DNA from: Vesta saturnalis
Lineage: Eukaryota; Arthropoda; Insecta; Coleoptera; Lampyridae
DNA length: 64,000 bases
Direction: 5' to 3'
Assembly (NCBI GenBank): GCA_036346205.1
Contig: JARFJB010000003.1
Location: 2,798,001-2,862,000 of the forward strand
In this document: positions 53,201-63,764 of the stretch, piece after piece
Layout: each line of letters starts with the position of its first letter
Numbering within the stretch: the stretch's first letter is position 1
Notes under the pieces: model-generated
Seen by the model: only the letters and a program-made list of their open reading frames with translations
Database searches by the model: none
What the model was told of the DNA's origin: nothing
Position numbers and translations under genes: made by a program

Positions 53201-54021
53201 CATTAATAAAACTATTGTCTATTATTTTAACGCTTGGAAATTATATGAACGGTGGTAATATGAGTAGAGGACAAGCTGATGGTTACGGCCTGGAAATTTT
53301 ATCAAAACTTAAAGATGTGAAATCAAAGGACGCGCAAGTAACTCTTCTTCATTTTGTAGTAACAACGTTTATGAGTGATTATGACTATATATCTTTAATC
53401 GATGCTCCACTTCCTGTTCCGCAACCAGAAGATATACGAAGAGCATCTGCTGTAACTTTTGATGACGTTTACGCCGATTTACAAGCGCTAGAAAAAAATT
53501 TGAAAGGTTTCCTCCAGTTTTGTGTCTTTACATAATTACCCCTCTCGATTAATTACAGTTTGCGAAAATCGAATAGAAAAAGTTTTGGAATCGTCGACCG
53601 AGGATAATATTCAACCTTTTAAAGAAAAAATGGAACGTTTTACCACAAATGCGAAAGAGCAATTAAAATCGCAGTTTGAAAATTTGGAACAGTGTAAAAA
53701 AGAATTTGTGAACACAATGCAGATGTATCAGTTTAAGTCAAAAGCGGAAACGATTGAAGCTACACCTCCAAGTGATTTCTTCGATTTATGGTTTCAATTT
53801 TGCAAAGATTTCAAAGATATTTGGAAGAAAGAGCTTCTGCGTTTGGAAAAAGAAAAGTAAGATTAATTATTGATGTGTTCATGTTTATAAATTGAAATTG
53901 TAGGAAAAGTAAATTAAAAAAGTTAGAAGCACAACGTAAGCAGGAATCGGTTAGATTAAGTGCTGGCCCTAACAGTATTAAAGATAAAGTTAAAAAACTC
54001 CTGGAAGAAGAAATAAGCTAA
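32267..54021 (+). CDS. capu: formin, cappuccino orthologue (ten exons)
   Basis: Exons: 32267-32852, 32905-33087, 33401-33576, 51117-51566, 51617-52449, 52497-52864, 52919-53128, 53182-53506, 53559-53856, 53904-54021. All introns are GT-AG and the phases agree, giving about 1181 residues if one base of the C6 run at 52232-52237 is discounted. The protein starts MGNTQTGELKTP, has a conserved block LLATQFCTHLLAAGVL in exon 3, DLMYYWAHSE and a Cys cluster (CPHCDICKD) with a coiled coil in exon 4, a proline-rich FH1 in exon 5 that binds profilin, and a full FH2 in exons 6-10: PMKPLYWTRLVV, KMLDSKRSQNVGILAQSLHV, PLDKPEQFLYDL, LTLGNYMNGGNMSRGQADGY, LKDVKSKDAQVTLLHF. A short basic tail ending KVKKLLEEEIS is the likely Spire-binding segment. 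Capu nucleates and elongates actin filaments and organises the oocyte actin mesh. The FH2 and exon 3-4 motifs identify it as the formin-1/2 class. I have no transcript evidence for the splice sites. Confidence 0.85.
34151..36033 (-). mobile_element. mariner-like element, DD41D type, copy 1
   Basis: Inverted repeats of about 300 bases: the left begins CAGGGTTGGGCAAATGTGTG and the right ends CACACATTTGCCCAACCCTG. TA flanks both sides (34149-34150 and 36034-36035), the expected mariner target duplication. The transposase gene lies on the minus strand between the arms. The arms remain very similar except for scattered substitutions, so age is moderate. Confidence 0.9.
34553..35589 (-). pseudogene. 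mariner-like transposase (DD41D lineage), third Asp lost
   Basis: ATG at 35589 gives MVELS, then a stop and RERISLLMMVGFGDRQRS, the start of the paired-like helix-turn-helix. A second HTH block includes YISKSTVSKIVQKFHETG. The catalytic core shows IVFSDEATFQLNG (first Asp), WYQQDGAPPHY (second Asp), and WPPRSPDLSPLNYFLWG, where the third catalytic position is Asn instead of Asp. Forty-one residues separate the second and third positions, the spacing of the DD41D (rosa-type) group. Frame slips occur near 35330 and 34900. Inactive by stops, slips and the Asp-to-Asn change. It is inserted antisense to cappuccino. Confidence 0.85.
36643..37878 (-). pseudogene. mariner-like transposase (DD41D), nearly intact
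   Basis: Starts MKMAGIPYSNEEKFDMLALY at 37878. Helix-turn-helix blocks include ASVRTAEREIRVSKSTVQRV. The catalytic residues are all present: VLWSDESRF (first Asp), WFQQDGCPA (second) and WPPRSPDLSPLDFYLWG (third), 41 residues apart for the last two. The frame is broken between WCGIIG and NRLIGPFLFD by 61 bases (37268-37208) that begin GTAATT and end TTGAG on the coding strand; removing them rejoins the frame exactly. One further slip of one base occurs just after QQDGCPA (about 37060). Apart from these the gene is complete, so this is the least decayed transposase in the window. Confidence 0.8.
37208..37268 (-). other. intron-like interruption of the mariner transposase
   Basis: On the coding strand the 61 bases start GTAATTTAATC and end ATCATTGAG. 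Excising them turns ATT ATT G + GA AAT CGA into the conserved I-I-G-N-R-L-I-G-P run. It may be a true small intron or a neutral insertion. Confidence 0.5.
39520..49560. repeat. 10 kb A/C-rich octamer array in cappuccino intron 3
   Basis: The plus strand is almost purely A and C. The commonest unit is AAACACAC (8 bases), in long clean runs for example at 41640-41755 and 42258-42390. Blocks of AAAAACAC occur near 42600-42860, 45240-45370, 46195-46400, 47080-47290, 47940-48130 and 48875-49140. The right third contains CpG-bearing units such as GCGAACAC. Landmark CATACCAGGACACAAA recurs at 46997, 47881 and 48807, and AACATACAAAGACACC or a close variant at 47319, 48171 and 49173, so the right end is a higher-order repeat of about 0.85-1.0 kb. 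On the minus strand it opens Cys/Val/Phe-only frames of up to 1130 codons; these are artefacts of composition. Confidence 0.95.
46990..49490. repeat. higher-order repeat block within the A/C array
   Basis: Three successive copies of the module: CATACCAGGACACAAA landmark, AAAAACAC run, AAGCACACTAACATACAAAG junction, then CpG-bearing GCGAACAC/CGAACACG units. Copy spacing is 884 and 926 at the first landmark and 852 and 1002 at the second. The two right-hand copies agree closely over about 150 bases (48152 onward and 49155 onward); the left copy has lost most CG dinucleotides. Confidence 0.8.
49860..50130. repeat. relic similar to the 3' part of the LTR-like element
   Basis: AAGTTTCGATCGTGGTGGCG at 50032 closely matches AAGTTTCGATTGTGGTGGCG at about 23977. 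Looser matches flank it: GAGTAAGCA upstream and GTGCAAAGTGTTTGA against GTGTAAGGTGTTTGA downstream. It appears to be an old partial copy of the same repeat family that interrupted the Harbinger transposase. Confidence 0.5.
52232..52237 (+). other. capu: C6 homopolymer that breaks the cappuccino frame
   Basis: Within exon 5 the FH1 region reads correctly up to GILPPLAGIPP and then shifts. With one C fewer the next codons read P-P-P-A-P-G-I-P and the proline-rich frame continues to GGWNPYKS at the exon end, in the right phase for exon 6. All other exons are intact, so a homopolymer base-call error is the likeliest cause; a real recent frameshift is the alternative. Confidence 0.75.
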
Positions 54022-54599
54022 AGATTTTGTAAATTTTATTATTGTTACTATTTAAATGTTATTATCGTTCAAATTGTAATACATAGTTTGTAATATACCC
54101 ATTATTTTTATTTTTTGTAATTTAATTACACTTGGAAAACAATAATAACAGGTAAGAAGATTAGAAAAAGAAGCCGGATGTAAAATTTTGCCCCGTTCGG
54201 ATGTCCGGGAGGCAGATCTCAAGCGACCTCGACCATCCAAACTACTCACTTTTTGATCTATTATTGCAATATCCACGGTGTCTGGTTTAATCTTAATGCT
54301 TCACCAACATCTTGAACAATTACAACCTGACATTTGATAAACCACCACAAAAATTTTCTACAGAACTTTGAGTGCGCATCGTATTCGGAGGACTTTGTAC
54401 GAACACACCCATTATAATTATTATTAAAAAAATATCACAATTTATCAAATTGTGAAGTAGATGAGCACCTTTAATTTAACTAATCTTACAATTAATTAGT
54501 TTTCTATGTGATACCTGAAAAATGTAATAAACTAAAGATCTTCATTGGTTAACATTGTCACTGGAAGGACAAGTCCAATATCGCTGCAATTTGGTACTG
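54022..54599. other. cappuccino 3' flank
   Basis: Non-coding AT-rich DNA after the stop codon. AATAAA near 54526 is a possible poly(A) signal about 500 bases downstream. A GC-richer patch at 54160-54240 may belong to the LINE relic that follows. Confidence 0.4.
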
Positions 54600-56880
54600 T
54601 AATAGTACAATGTGCCACATAATTCGATTTGGTTGGCTGTGCAACAAAAAATCTGACTCATTTATTGTCCAAAATTTGACGTATGTCGTATAAGTTCAAT
54701 AGTCACTATAACTTTCGATACAAAGGAGGAGCGTGTGCCTATCTCAAGGACAACATCGCTTGCAAGAGGATTTCTTCTTTGGAGTATAAAAAATTTGACG
54801 TGATCTGGTTTAAACATTCTGGTCCTAAATTTGTGAAATTCTTCTGTTGCATTTATAGGTCTCCTAATGTCACTAACCATCAAGATTGATTCGATTACCA
54901 TAGTTTGAAAGTTTACTACCGTCTGTCTCAGTTTTTATCTTGCGGTATCTCAATTCTGGGAAATTTCAATGTTCATAACTCTAGTAGGCTCAAATGTTCA
55001 TCTGCTACTAAACCTGCGATCATAGTGCAGAAACATTTGCTATTTCATGTGATCTCACGCAAATGATTTCTGAACCCACAAGAATCCCTGATAACCCTAA
55101 CCATACTTCACATCTTCTAGACCCCTTTGTTACATCAAACCCACTTGTTTGTAAAACTTCAGTTCTTTCACACTAGATTTATCTGACCATTGTCTAATAG
55201 AAATAACTTGAATTGTCCCTAATTCCTCTGTTGTACGCAACGCTGATGGAACCGTGCGGTGTTTTAAGTCAGCTAAATGGAGTGGAATGATTTACGGATT
55301 TTTTTTGCGACCTTTCCATGGCGTGAATATTGCTTTAAGTCGTCCTCATCTTCGACATTGCTCTTTTAGTTTCTGAAGTCATGGAGATATTCAATTCCCA
55401 AAAAAATCGTATAGATCATTCTCATTCCCAACCCTGGTTCACTAAATGAACATCTAATAAAACGGCGAAAGTCATACAGAATGCGTTGGTGCTAGAAATA
55501 TCTGCAAAAGTGTTATCACTACAGCTAAAAAGTTAATTGAACAACAAAAATGAAAGTGAACTAGCTACATCTCTTTTGGGCAGTCTTAAATTCTTTAGCT
55601 AAAGCCACTAGTAAATACGTTAGCACACCTTTATTTCCCCCATAACACCCTTTGACGGATCTATAGTTGCCAATTCCGTAGACGAAGTCAATCTTTTTGT
55701 GGATTTATGTGCATCAAACTCGCGTCTTAATGATTCTGGAAAAGATGTGCCACTAGTCACCTCTTTCTCATACACTATGAAACCAATTCATTTTCGATAC
55801 AAGCTCCTAGAATCGATCATCAGTAGGCTTGATCTCCATAAGGCTACTGGCCCCGACGTTATCCCAACTATTGTCTTAAAGAAATGTTTCCCCGAATTAG
55901 TACCAGTCCTACATAAGCCCTATTCGATCTCTCTCTATCAATCAGCAACTGCTCTCTTTCATTGAAACTAACAAACTCTTAATGCCGGTTTTAGGCAGAA
56001 TCGTTCAACAGGTGATCTTCTTTCGTATGTTACCCAAGTTTGGATCAATACATTATAAAAATCCGGTGAAACAGTTGTGAAAACCATTTGACCAATTTTG
56101 GCATAATTGTTTACTTGCCAAACTCTGGTTTTCTTGGTTTCCATGGCAAAACACGAAAACACTTTTCTGCTATACATAAATGATATTGCTTCAATGACTA
56201 ACAACAGCCCTCTTCATTGTAGTTCATCTCAGTCTACTCATAATGATAATTCACATTCTATCTGAACTCAAGACCGTAAAGCTGGAATGGAAATTTTAAT
56301 CAACAAAACATTCAACGTATCCTTTAACGGGGAAGTAGTAATCTAGTTAAATTTAATGCTAACAAAACTCAGTGTTGTCTTGTGAAAGCAGCTACTTGAG
56401 AAATAAGCTTTTTGTAAAGGACACAAGTCCGATCTCATCTAGAATATAATTCTCACCTCTGGGTTGGTTCTCCCCAATGCCCTTTCGATATCGATTATAA
56501 GTGATCTGTCCTTAACTCCTGACATACAGCCCCATGTGCATAGAAGAATCGTTCCAGTTCTTTCTTTGTGTTATCGGTATTACAATGGCTATTGCGCTGC
56601 TGAGTTACATTTTTTGATACTATCTCGGGCCATATTTCCTAGGCATACTTGGTTCGCTAATTCACATCATCAATATGCGGTTGTCATAGCAAACGGGTGC
56701 AATCCACATTCTTCTACACGGCTTCTAAATTCTGGAATGATCTTCCTAGTTCCAGCCGTTAATAGGCATCTCTTGGCAATTCAATATCCTCCTGCCCATT
56801 ATTCTAAGTGTTCCTGAGTATGTTAGTACAGTAGGCTAAACTAAGCCAGTCCAGGACCACAATTATTAAAAAAAAGCTCA
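54600..56880 (+). pseudogene. degenerate LINE, jockey/CR1-like
   Basis: Successive plus-strand frame pieces match a non-LTR retrotransposon ORF2. The endonuclease part has YKGGACAYLKDNIACKRIS, FFCCIYRSPNV and ISILGNFNVHNSS, followed later by LDLSDHCLIEI. The reverse transcriptase start gives ISRLDLHKATGPDVIP and FRQNRSTGDLLSYVTQVW, then a block around LLYINDIASMTN. The C-terminal region reads LTPDIQPHVHRRIVPVLSLC and YRYYNGYCAAELHFLI. Stops and slips are numerous and the catalytic Y/F-A-D-D box is deleted, so it is dead. No poly(A) tail or target duplication was confirmed. Confidence 0.7.
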
Positions 56881-57059
56881 ATATGACCTCAGGCATCAAG
56901 CACAGTAACTGCTTATCTTTGCACTACAAAATTATCGTGCGATGTGTGGTTAGGTCTAATGGGTCAGTTGCTAGTTCTTGATACATCGATCCTGTGCTCG
57001 AATCCCGTTTTAGTGTAAAATAGGTTCACAATAAAGGAAATTTATAAAAATATACCAAA
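56881..57059. other. spacer, nothing recognised
   Basis: Short AT-rich segment between the LINE relic and the diverged tandem repeat. It includes TTAGGTCTAATGGGTCAG, of no clear meaning. Confidence 0.4.
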
Positions 57060-57930
57060 TATACCGGGGTTAGGTTAGATTTTAGGACCAACGTATCAAG
57101 AGCGCAACAACCTCCTTAATAAAAAAGCGTGATGGAAAATTGGTTTGCTTATAAATAAACTAATTAAGCAACGCATTAAAATTATGTAAAAAGTGCTGAG
57201 TAGCACAAAAACCAAATAACTCCAAATTAAGCATCGTACTAAAGTGATATTTGTATTCTAATGCTTCTGTACTCGTGATACCGCATTAGTTTCCTTATAA
57301 TCAATACATTAAAGTAACAGAAGTTCTAACCAAAGTATCAGAAGCACAAAGATCCCCACAATACTCCAAATTAGGCAAGGTATTAAATTAAAGTTAAATA
57401 CTCCACGAGAAGCGCACAGACCGTATAACTCGAAATTAGTCCATTTATGTTGGGTTAGATATTCTGACCAAAGTATCAGAAGCACAACTCCAAATTTCCA
57501 TTATCTTGATACGGAATTGGCTTCCTTATACAGAAAACAATTCAGCGATGCATTGAAGTTAAGAATTCTGACCGAAGTATCAGTAGGACAAAAACTTATT
57601 AGTCATTCCAAATTAGGCAACATGCTAATGTTAGATTAGACATTCCAACCATAGCACCTCAATACTTCTGTCACAAAATTTGTATTCTTATAAGCAAAAC
57701 ATTTAGAAAATGCTTTCAAGTTATCTTAGAGGTATCAGATGCACCAGGACCTCCATAATACTACAAATTAGGCAACATATTGACGTTAGGTTAGATATTA
57801 TGAGCAAAGCATCACCAGCACAAGACCTCCTCAATATTTTAGACACAAAAGGTGGTATCTTTATAAATAGCATAGTCAGCCAACTCAGAACACATCCAAG
57901 TGATGTTGGCAATGTAAAACGTTGAAATTC
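57060..57930. repeat. old diverged tandem repeat (~110-150 bp units)
   Basis: A module of roughly CCAAATTAGGCAACATATT, GTTAGGTTAGATATTCTGAC and CAAAGTATCAGAAGCACAA recurs in varied order and spacing near 57075, 57225, 57320, 57365, 57440, 57545, 57605 and 57765. Divergence is high, so it is an old minisatellite or a decayed array of a short element. No coding. Confidence 0.6.
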
Positions 57931-58073
57931 TTACATAAGGTAACCAGATTAATTAATTATCAATGACAATTTTACCTAATTATTGATATCTGCAATTAAC
58001 AAATAATCCAATTTGTATCCCCTCTACTGTAAACAGTCAAACTGTTAAAAGATTGTGTACATTAGTTCCCCAC

Positions 58074-58340
58074 TGTTTGGCCCACTTATGATAACCAATG
58101 GCCGACGCTGACGTCCCAACCAGAGGCCATGACCACCCCTTTCCCACGACGCGATTGTATAAATCTACGGATTTACAGCAGCGGAGTCAGAGCAGTCCCA
58201 ACCTCGGTATAGAACGTAAGCCCTTCTCGCGTAAGAGCTCATGTAATTTTTATTACAAATCTCTTAATTCCAAAAAAAGAACTTAGCGTTTTACGCTCAT
58301 CGTTCCGGCATCGTGATCTTCGCCGTTTCGGAGTTAGATC
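58074..58340 (+). promoter_or_regulatory. possible retroelement promoter region
   Basis: This segment is GC-richer than its flanks, has a TATAAATC at about 58157 and a CAGAGTCAGAGCAG-like stretch about 30 bases further, and lies just upstream of the LINE ORF1 relic. It could be an LTR relic or the 5' UTR of that LINE. Low certainty. Confidence 0.25.
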
Positions 58341-58889
58341 TGTCACTGCTTGCATACAGATAATACGAAGAAGCGGTCATCAGTAGAAGGGTCTCAGCCT
58401 AGCAGCGAGCAGGAGCCGCCGGAATACAACAGGAGCGAAGAACAAAATAAAGAAGCAGCCAGGACACCGCCAAGTACAGGATCGACGTCGGGTAAAGCAA
58501 TAGGTATCGGGTAATAAAAATATTGTTTTAATTAATATTAATTTATTGTTTTAATTTAACACTTGTTTGCCTCCTTTTTCTATTTGAGAGACCTGACCTT
58601 TCCTTTAAACAATTCCTTTCTTTTTACTTTTAAAACCTGATTAACAACAACCGCGATGGTTAAGCACGGTCGCCACCATGCTACCGTAACAGTTGTATCC
58701 CCAACCCTCGACGCCTCCCGTCCACCTACACCTACACACACAGCACACACAACCCTCACATACGCACACACCCTCGCCTCGCCACCACCATCCTCACGTA
58801 CACGCTCCCATTCAAACGCCTCGTCCATTTCCACCGCATCCACACATTCCTACATCTCTACACGTTCCACCGCCTCCACAAAACCACAC

Positions 58890-58926
58890 AAACCCGCACA
58901 CACACACACCCACACACACACAAACT

Positions 58927-58958
<32 letters not shown>

Positions 58959-58960
58959 TA
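58890..58960. repeat. (CA)n microsatellite in LINE ORF1
   Basis: Imperfect CA runs inside the His/Thr-coding part of ORF1. Confidence 0.85.
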
Positions 58961-59517
58961 AACCCGCCCTCTTACCCACACCAGCCCAGCCACCTCTACC
59001 TGCCGTGATTCCTACACACGCTTTCCCCAATCCTAAACCCACCCGCTCTCAGTTCTTGAGGTATTGCATCCGCAATGTCCTTTTACATCCTTTTACAACT
59101 CCATTAAATCCCTTAACCTTCCCTGGTTGAACTTAACGTTTAACCATAACCACACCTGTCTCCTAGAGACCTCCTCTCCCTTACCGGATGGTACACAGCT
59201 TAGGCTGCGATACCATTTCGGTAATCCCACAGTAACTTTGACCCAACTATCCGGTCCCCGTCCCTTCAACTCTACTCCTAGAGCGCCCTCTTTTTCCTGC
59301 GTGATTCGTCACGTAGATAAGGACATCCTAGAACCCGAGATCCTCGGTGCGATCGATCTTCCATACGTGAGGAAGGCCGTTCACATCACCGCTAAGGCCA
59401 CTAATACCCCCACATTCTTTATCCGGATCATAACCTCTCCCAAACCAATCTAGACTGCCCTTAATGCCAGGGGCGTTCGTCGGAAACGCCCCTTACTTAA
59501 ACACTTTTTTCACACAA

Positions 59518-59554
59518 CCACTCACACACACACACACACACACCACACACACAC

Positions 59555-59602
<48 letters not shown>
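59518..59602. repeat. (CA)n microsatellite between ORF1 and ORF2 of the LINE
   Basis: About 80 bases of CA dinucleotides with two small interruptions. It separates the ORF1 C-terminus from the endonuclease start. Confidence 0.95.
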
Positions 59603-60299
59603 CAATATACACATCCTTTCTATCAAGGAAACAAAACTCACAAACAGATGCCCACTTCACTTCAACATTTATCACATATTCCTAAACAATAGCCACCACG
59701 GAACCGCCCTCTTAATTAAAAATTGCTACCCATCCATTACTTTTCAACTTCCTGCACACCTACGGCATCTCCAATGCGTTGCTACGACGGTGCACTTTCT
59801 CACTCTTATGGTATTTATTTCTTCGCCTCTAGCCTTCCTAATGCAATTATGCTAGGTGATTTCAATGCCCGCCACATCCAATTTGGTGACATCGCAACTA
59901 GTGGCAACGGTAATAGGCTATCCTCCGCTCTGTTGCAGTTGTTGCTCTTGCGAATCGCCAACACACAGCCAAGATACTTTGAACATTTAGGTGCCTCAAT
60001 CCATAGTCTCACTATTTCGATCGTGAGTGATTTCTAGGCACCAGGATCAGATCATTTACCCCTACTGGTCAAAACTTAATAACTCTTTTTATTTTTTTTT
60101 ATACCAAAAATAACCATATCGCATGAATGTAAACTACTATACAATAATACAAATCATCGCAACACCAACAAGCATGGATTGACCAGCGCTGAAGAGGAGA
60201 AGGACTGAACAGTCTACGACTAAGATATATAAGCATGAGCATACTAACAATACCAATGTTTATTCGAAATCCGCTCGATAACCACCCATGGAGTGTTAT

Positions 60300-61468
60300 C
60301 GTGCGGAAGCGCTTAATTTAAATAGAATAAAACGCTACCGTGCCGCCGTTAAAGTTGTTTCCTGAACACTGGCCCACTACGAACGAGCATCCACACTCAC
60401 AGCACCTTCTTACTCTGTTGCCGCAACACCATCACACATCTGCACGAACACGAATAAACTCCAACATTTCTACGAGCTCTACTATATCTACACGCGCACA
60501 CACCTCAACCACTCCAATCAAATCGGGTGCATCAGCACGACCACACTTGCTCCGTACACCATCCATCCCAGACGTCCTTACACGCTCTTTCCTTTCAAGA
60601 TATTGCACCCGCAATATCCGGAAGTGCATCATTTCATAACAATCCTTATTCACACCATTAAAATCCATAAACCTTCCGTGGAAGAGCGTCACGTTCAACT
60701 ACATTCATATTTGTCTCCTAAAGAACTTTCTCTTGCCAGATGATACGTAACTAAGGTTGCGGCATCATTTTGGTGATCCTTCCGTAACCCCCCAAAAGTT
60801 ATACGGTCCCCGTCTTTACACTACAACACCCCGACCTCTCTTCTTTTTGTGTGATCCGTCACGTAGATATGTGCTCATCGCGCTTACTCCTTCCAAAGAA
60901 GCGGCGATAACATTCCCCGTCGAAGATGGCGATCCACGAAACCACCCTGCCCTTCGAAGAAACCGATTCTGAAGATACCGCGCACACGAACAGACACAGA
61001 AACACCTACCATCTAACACTTCAATATCTTTCCCGATCAGTGCACTAGAATACCACAGCACCTACAATATCTTGAATATGTTGTCCTGCTCCCCCGGCAC
61101 CTACGACACATACTGTAAGTAAATATTTTTCTACAGCAAACTGGAACATGTTTTCCGCATACATTTCCGACAACACTCGAGAGAGTCGTCACACACTTAA
61201 TTCCATCGATATATCCCGCAAACCCCTCCCAAGGCAAATCGTGAACTGGATTAAACAGAAAAACCAAATCTATCGTTAATTCTTGCGATTCATTCAAAAT
61301 ACGAAACTCCCGATTGTGATCAATAACACTAAACCCTTGCAAGATTAACAAGAGGGATAATGATCAGGGCTGAAGTGGAGCAGGACTCCTGAACAATCCA
61401 GTACAAGACTATATAAGCTAGAAATAAATAATTTACTAACGTAAACATGAGCATACTAACAAAAAAAA
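60300..61468 (+). pseudogene. LINE relic, I/LOA-like, copy 2
   Basis: ORF1 part 60340-60640 and 60757-60972 contains LRLRHHFGDPSVTPQKLYGP, clearly homologous to LRLRYHFGNPTVTLTQLSGP of copy 1. Between about 61140 and 61330 the plus strand reads ISDNTRESRHTLNSIDIS and LPRQIVNWIKQKNQIYR, the linker between endonuclease and reverse transcriptase in this LINE group. The 3' end has GGGCTGAAGTGGAGCAGGAC, ATGAGCATACTAAC and an A-rich tail at 61460. Most of ORF2 is missing. The two copies lie head to tail with the same 3' end. Confidence 0.6.
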
Positions 61469-63110
61469 AGAAGAAGAATTTGACTTGACACATTTCTGAT
61501 CTTGGGGCTCTCTCTCTGACTGCCGACAGTTTGTTGAGGTATTTGCCGCTTTGAGCACTTTCGCCCTCACAACCTCACCATTCCTAGCCAGCCCCAGAAG
61601 TCTTAATTGAGATTTTTGAAATTAAAAGTCTCTCCTATCCGACCTGAAGCTATTTAAGAAACGATCTCAGCTGCACCTAAGTTTGACAGTTCAGACACGC
61701 ACACGCACACACAAGAAAGGATTACCAAGCAGAATAGACGAGCAACGTCTTATTTTACCACCGCCAGAGGATGGTTGACGTAAGGCCGTCTATGGCAGCA
61801 GGCTGTCCTAGGAGGTAAATGGACAGTCAATCAGGCACGCTATAACCACTGATACAAATTATACACAATTTTACATGCCGACATAGGTATGTTAGACGTA
61901 CAGGGGAAAGTTTACATGCCGACATAGGTATGTTAGACGTACAGGGGAAAGTAATATCTTAAAACCAACTGTCCAGATCTCGGTATTACTGTCATAAAAA
62001 TCCATATATAAACTCCTGTTCTACAAATTAATTACAGTAATGTTTGCTTAATACAAGTTTCCTGTTTCTAAATAATTTATTCCATTACGAAGTCCAGGAG
62101 AAAACCCAGTTTAGTTTAACCGCTGACCCAAAAGTTAATACGACAGGTGTCTGTTTAAAGCCAGACCCGAAGTAACTCCTGTATATTTACGTAAAGTAAT
62201 TTCTTGTATCCTATCCGTTAGAGTTTAATTTAATTAGACTAAAGCATCCTGTCCGTCTTAAATAAGACCCATAATTTAACATTTATAGAGTGCTCCGTTA
62301 ATCTGATATGATTAACTATTGATTAAGGAAATGCTCCGATTTTATTTACACTCTGAGTGCAAACCCATTCTCTTAGTAAAAACCATATAATTTAACAATC
62401 ACAGAAGTCGTTATGTAATAATCCAACGTGTGTATAAATATTTTATTATAGTTGAAACTAAATTTGTTCCACAAAAATAAAGGATTAATTAAAATGCAGG
62501 GAAACCTCTAAAAACAACGAAAATGTTAATATATTTAATTATCATTTTGTAATTACGTATTGTCGGTATTGAATGTAATTTTAGTTAGTTTAATTAATAG
62601 TTCTAAGTTTAGACAATTCCGTACTAGTAATAGTAATTAGTTTTAGTCCTGTACGTAGTACACTAAGTTTAAAGATATCGATTTTGTTTTCCTGTCCTAC
62701 TCAATTACAATGGAAAAGAATATTCACCCGTTTACCTGCTGATAACAGTGAAAGCAATATTCTTTTAAAATAGCGAATAAAATAAACATTTGCGCATGTT
62801 ACACATAATATTCAATTAGTTATCTAACTACCGCCGAATTTACAAGGAACGTATTCATAAAGTTTAAATAAACTTTTTTAGTCTTGTAACTGAATTCAAT
62901 TAACCCAGAGTTTGATTAGAACGCCATCTGAGTAATATTTTTCCAGTAACTAGCAACCCAGCAAAGAAAATGTATATTCTTCAAACAATGATGGAGCCGT
63001 TTTGTGTCATTATTAAAAATGCCGACCTGTACCCTGTCAATAGGAAGTTTTACAAAATAATGATTGAACTAGATAAATCTAGTAACTAAATGTATAATAA
63101 TATAAATACT
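61469..63110. other. AT-rich intergenic DNA with a 41-bp tandem duplication
   Basis: No gene was recognised. A TATTTAAGA at about 61650 with CAGCTGC downstream could be a promoter relic. The only clear structure is the tandem duplication at 61871-61952. Confidence 0.5.
61871..61952. repeat. 41-bp perfect tandem duplication
   Basis: TTACATGCCGACATAGGTAT and the following 21 bases, through GTACAGGGGAAAG, occur twice in direct succession without a mismatch, so the duplication is recent. Confidence 0.9.
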
Positions 63111-63112
63111 TA

Positions 63113-63345
63113 ACAGGTCTTAAATTAAATGTTGGAAAAGGTCTCCTATTTGTTCCATACATTCCTCTACGTACTTATAAACGCGTCTTGTGGCCTTCAA
63201 AATAGTTCTAGCATCAATACTGTTAATAATATGAATAATCTTCGTTGGAGTTCTTCGATATTTGTATAACGTCTTTTATACAATTCATTTTTTAAATATC
63301 CCCACAAAGAGGAGACCTTTTCCAGCATTTAATTTAAGACCTGTC
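63113..63345 (-). mobile_element. mini mariner-derived element with 35-bp inverted repeats
   Basis: ACAGGTCTTAAATTAAATG followed by TTGGAAAAGGTCTCC at the left is mirrored almost perfectly by GGAGACCTTTTCCAGC and the rest at the right. The 160-base interior read on the minus strand gives LWGYLKNELYKRRYTNIEEL, and after one slip RRVYKYVEECMEQ, which is the C-terminal end of a mariner-type transposase (the part after the third catalytic Asp). It is therefore a MITE cut down from a mariner-like element. The TA duplication is not preserved on the right. Confidence 0.75.
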
Positions 63346-63526
63346 AATTATTTATTATTTAGAGCGTGTTCAAATTCATGAAATAAAGGATTACTTTCGA
63401 ATCATAGCCTATTTGATGAAAATAAAAAATCGGCAAAATCTCCCTTATTTTTTACTGTAGGATAGAAATGCATAAGACAACTTTTGCTCAGAATTTAATT
63501 CTCTATCGACTGAAAATATTGTATAC

Positions 63527-63704
63527 TGGGTGTTCCATTATAAAAAAGTATGTTTCCGTCGATTTTTTGAGAATGCAACTTTCAATTGTTTTTCTTCTTC
63601 CACCATCGTAATCAGCGTAAAAAAACACACTGCTTTATTAATTTAACCGACTTCGGAGCTCCATTAACAAGAAACTTAGCAATAGTGCAGACTTCACTTT
63701 GAAA

Positions 63705-63708
<4 letters not shown>
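63527..63708. repeat. possible mariner terminus or MITE
   Basis: TACTGGGTGTTCCATTATAA at about 63523 is a typical mariner-like end, and GAAAACCCTA at 63701 next to a TA tract could be its inverted partner. The similarity between the two ends is short. Confidence 0.35.

Positions 63709-63762
<54 letters not shown>
63709..63762. repeat. (TA)n microsatellite
   Basis: Pure run of 27 TA dinucleotides. Confidence 0.97.

Positions 63763-63764
<2 letters not shown>

Larger units (their letters stand above)
58656..60270 (+). pseudogene. LINE relic, I/LOA-like, copy 1 (ORF1 end and endonuclease)
   Basis: The first 800 bases encode a Pro/Thr/Ser/His-rich ORF1-type region, then LRLRYHFGNPTVTLTQLSGP and ARGV-type residues of an ORF1 C-terminus (59064-59460). 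After a CA microsatellite the endonuclease begins with HILSIKETKLTN, then SHHGTALLIKNCYP and IMLGDFNARHIQFGD (59845-59885) with the catalytic Asp/Asn, ending SDHLPLLVKT near 60075. The frame changes several times. The 3' tail shares GCGCTGAAGAGGAG and CATGAGCATACTAACAA with copy 2. No reverse transcriptase remains, so there is a large internal deletion. Confidence 0.65.

Noticed and set aside
54052..54276. Minus-strand frame downstream of cappuccino
   Set aside because: No recognisable domain; overlaps presumed 3' flank.
57710..57925. 71-codon frame in the diverged tandem repeat
   Set aside because: Frame crosses repeat modules and is not kept in other copies.
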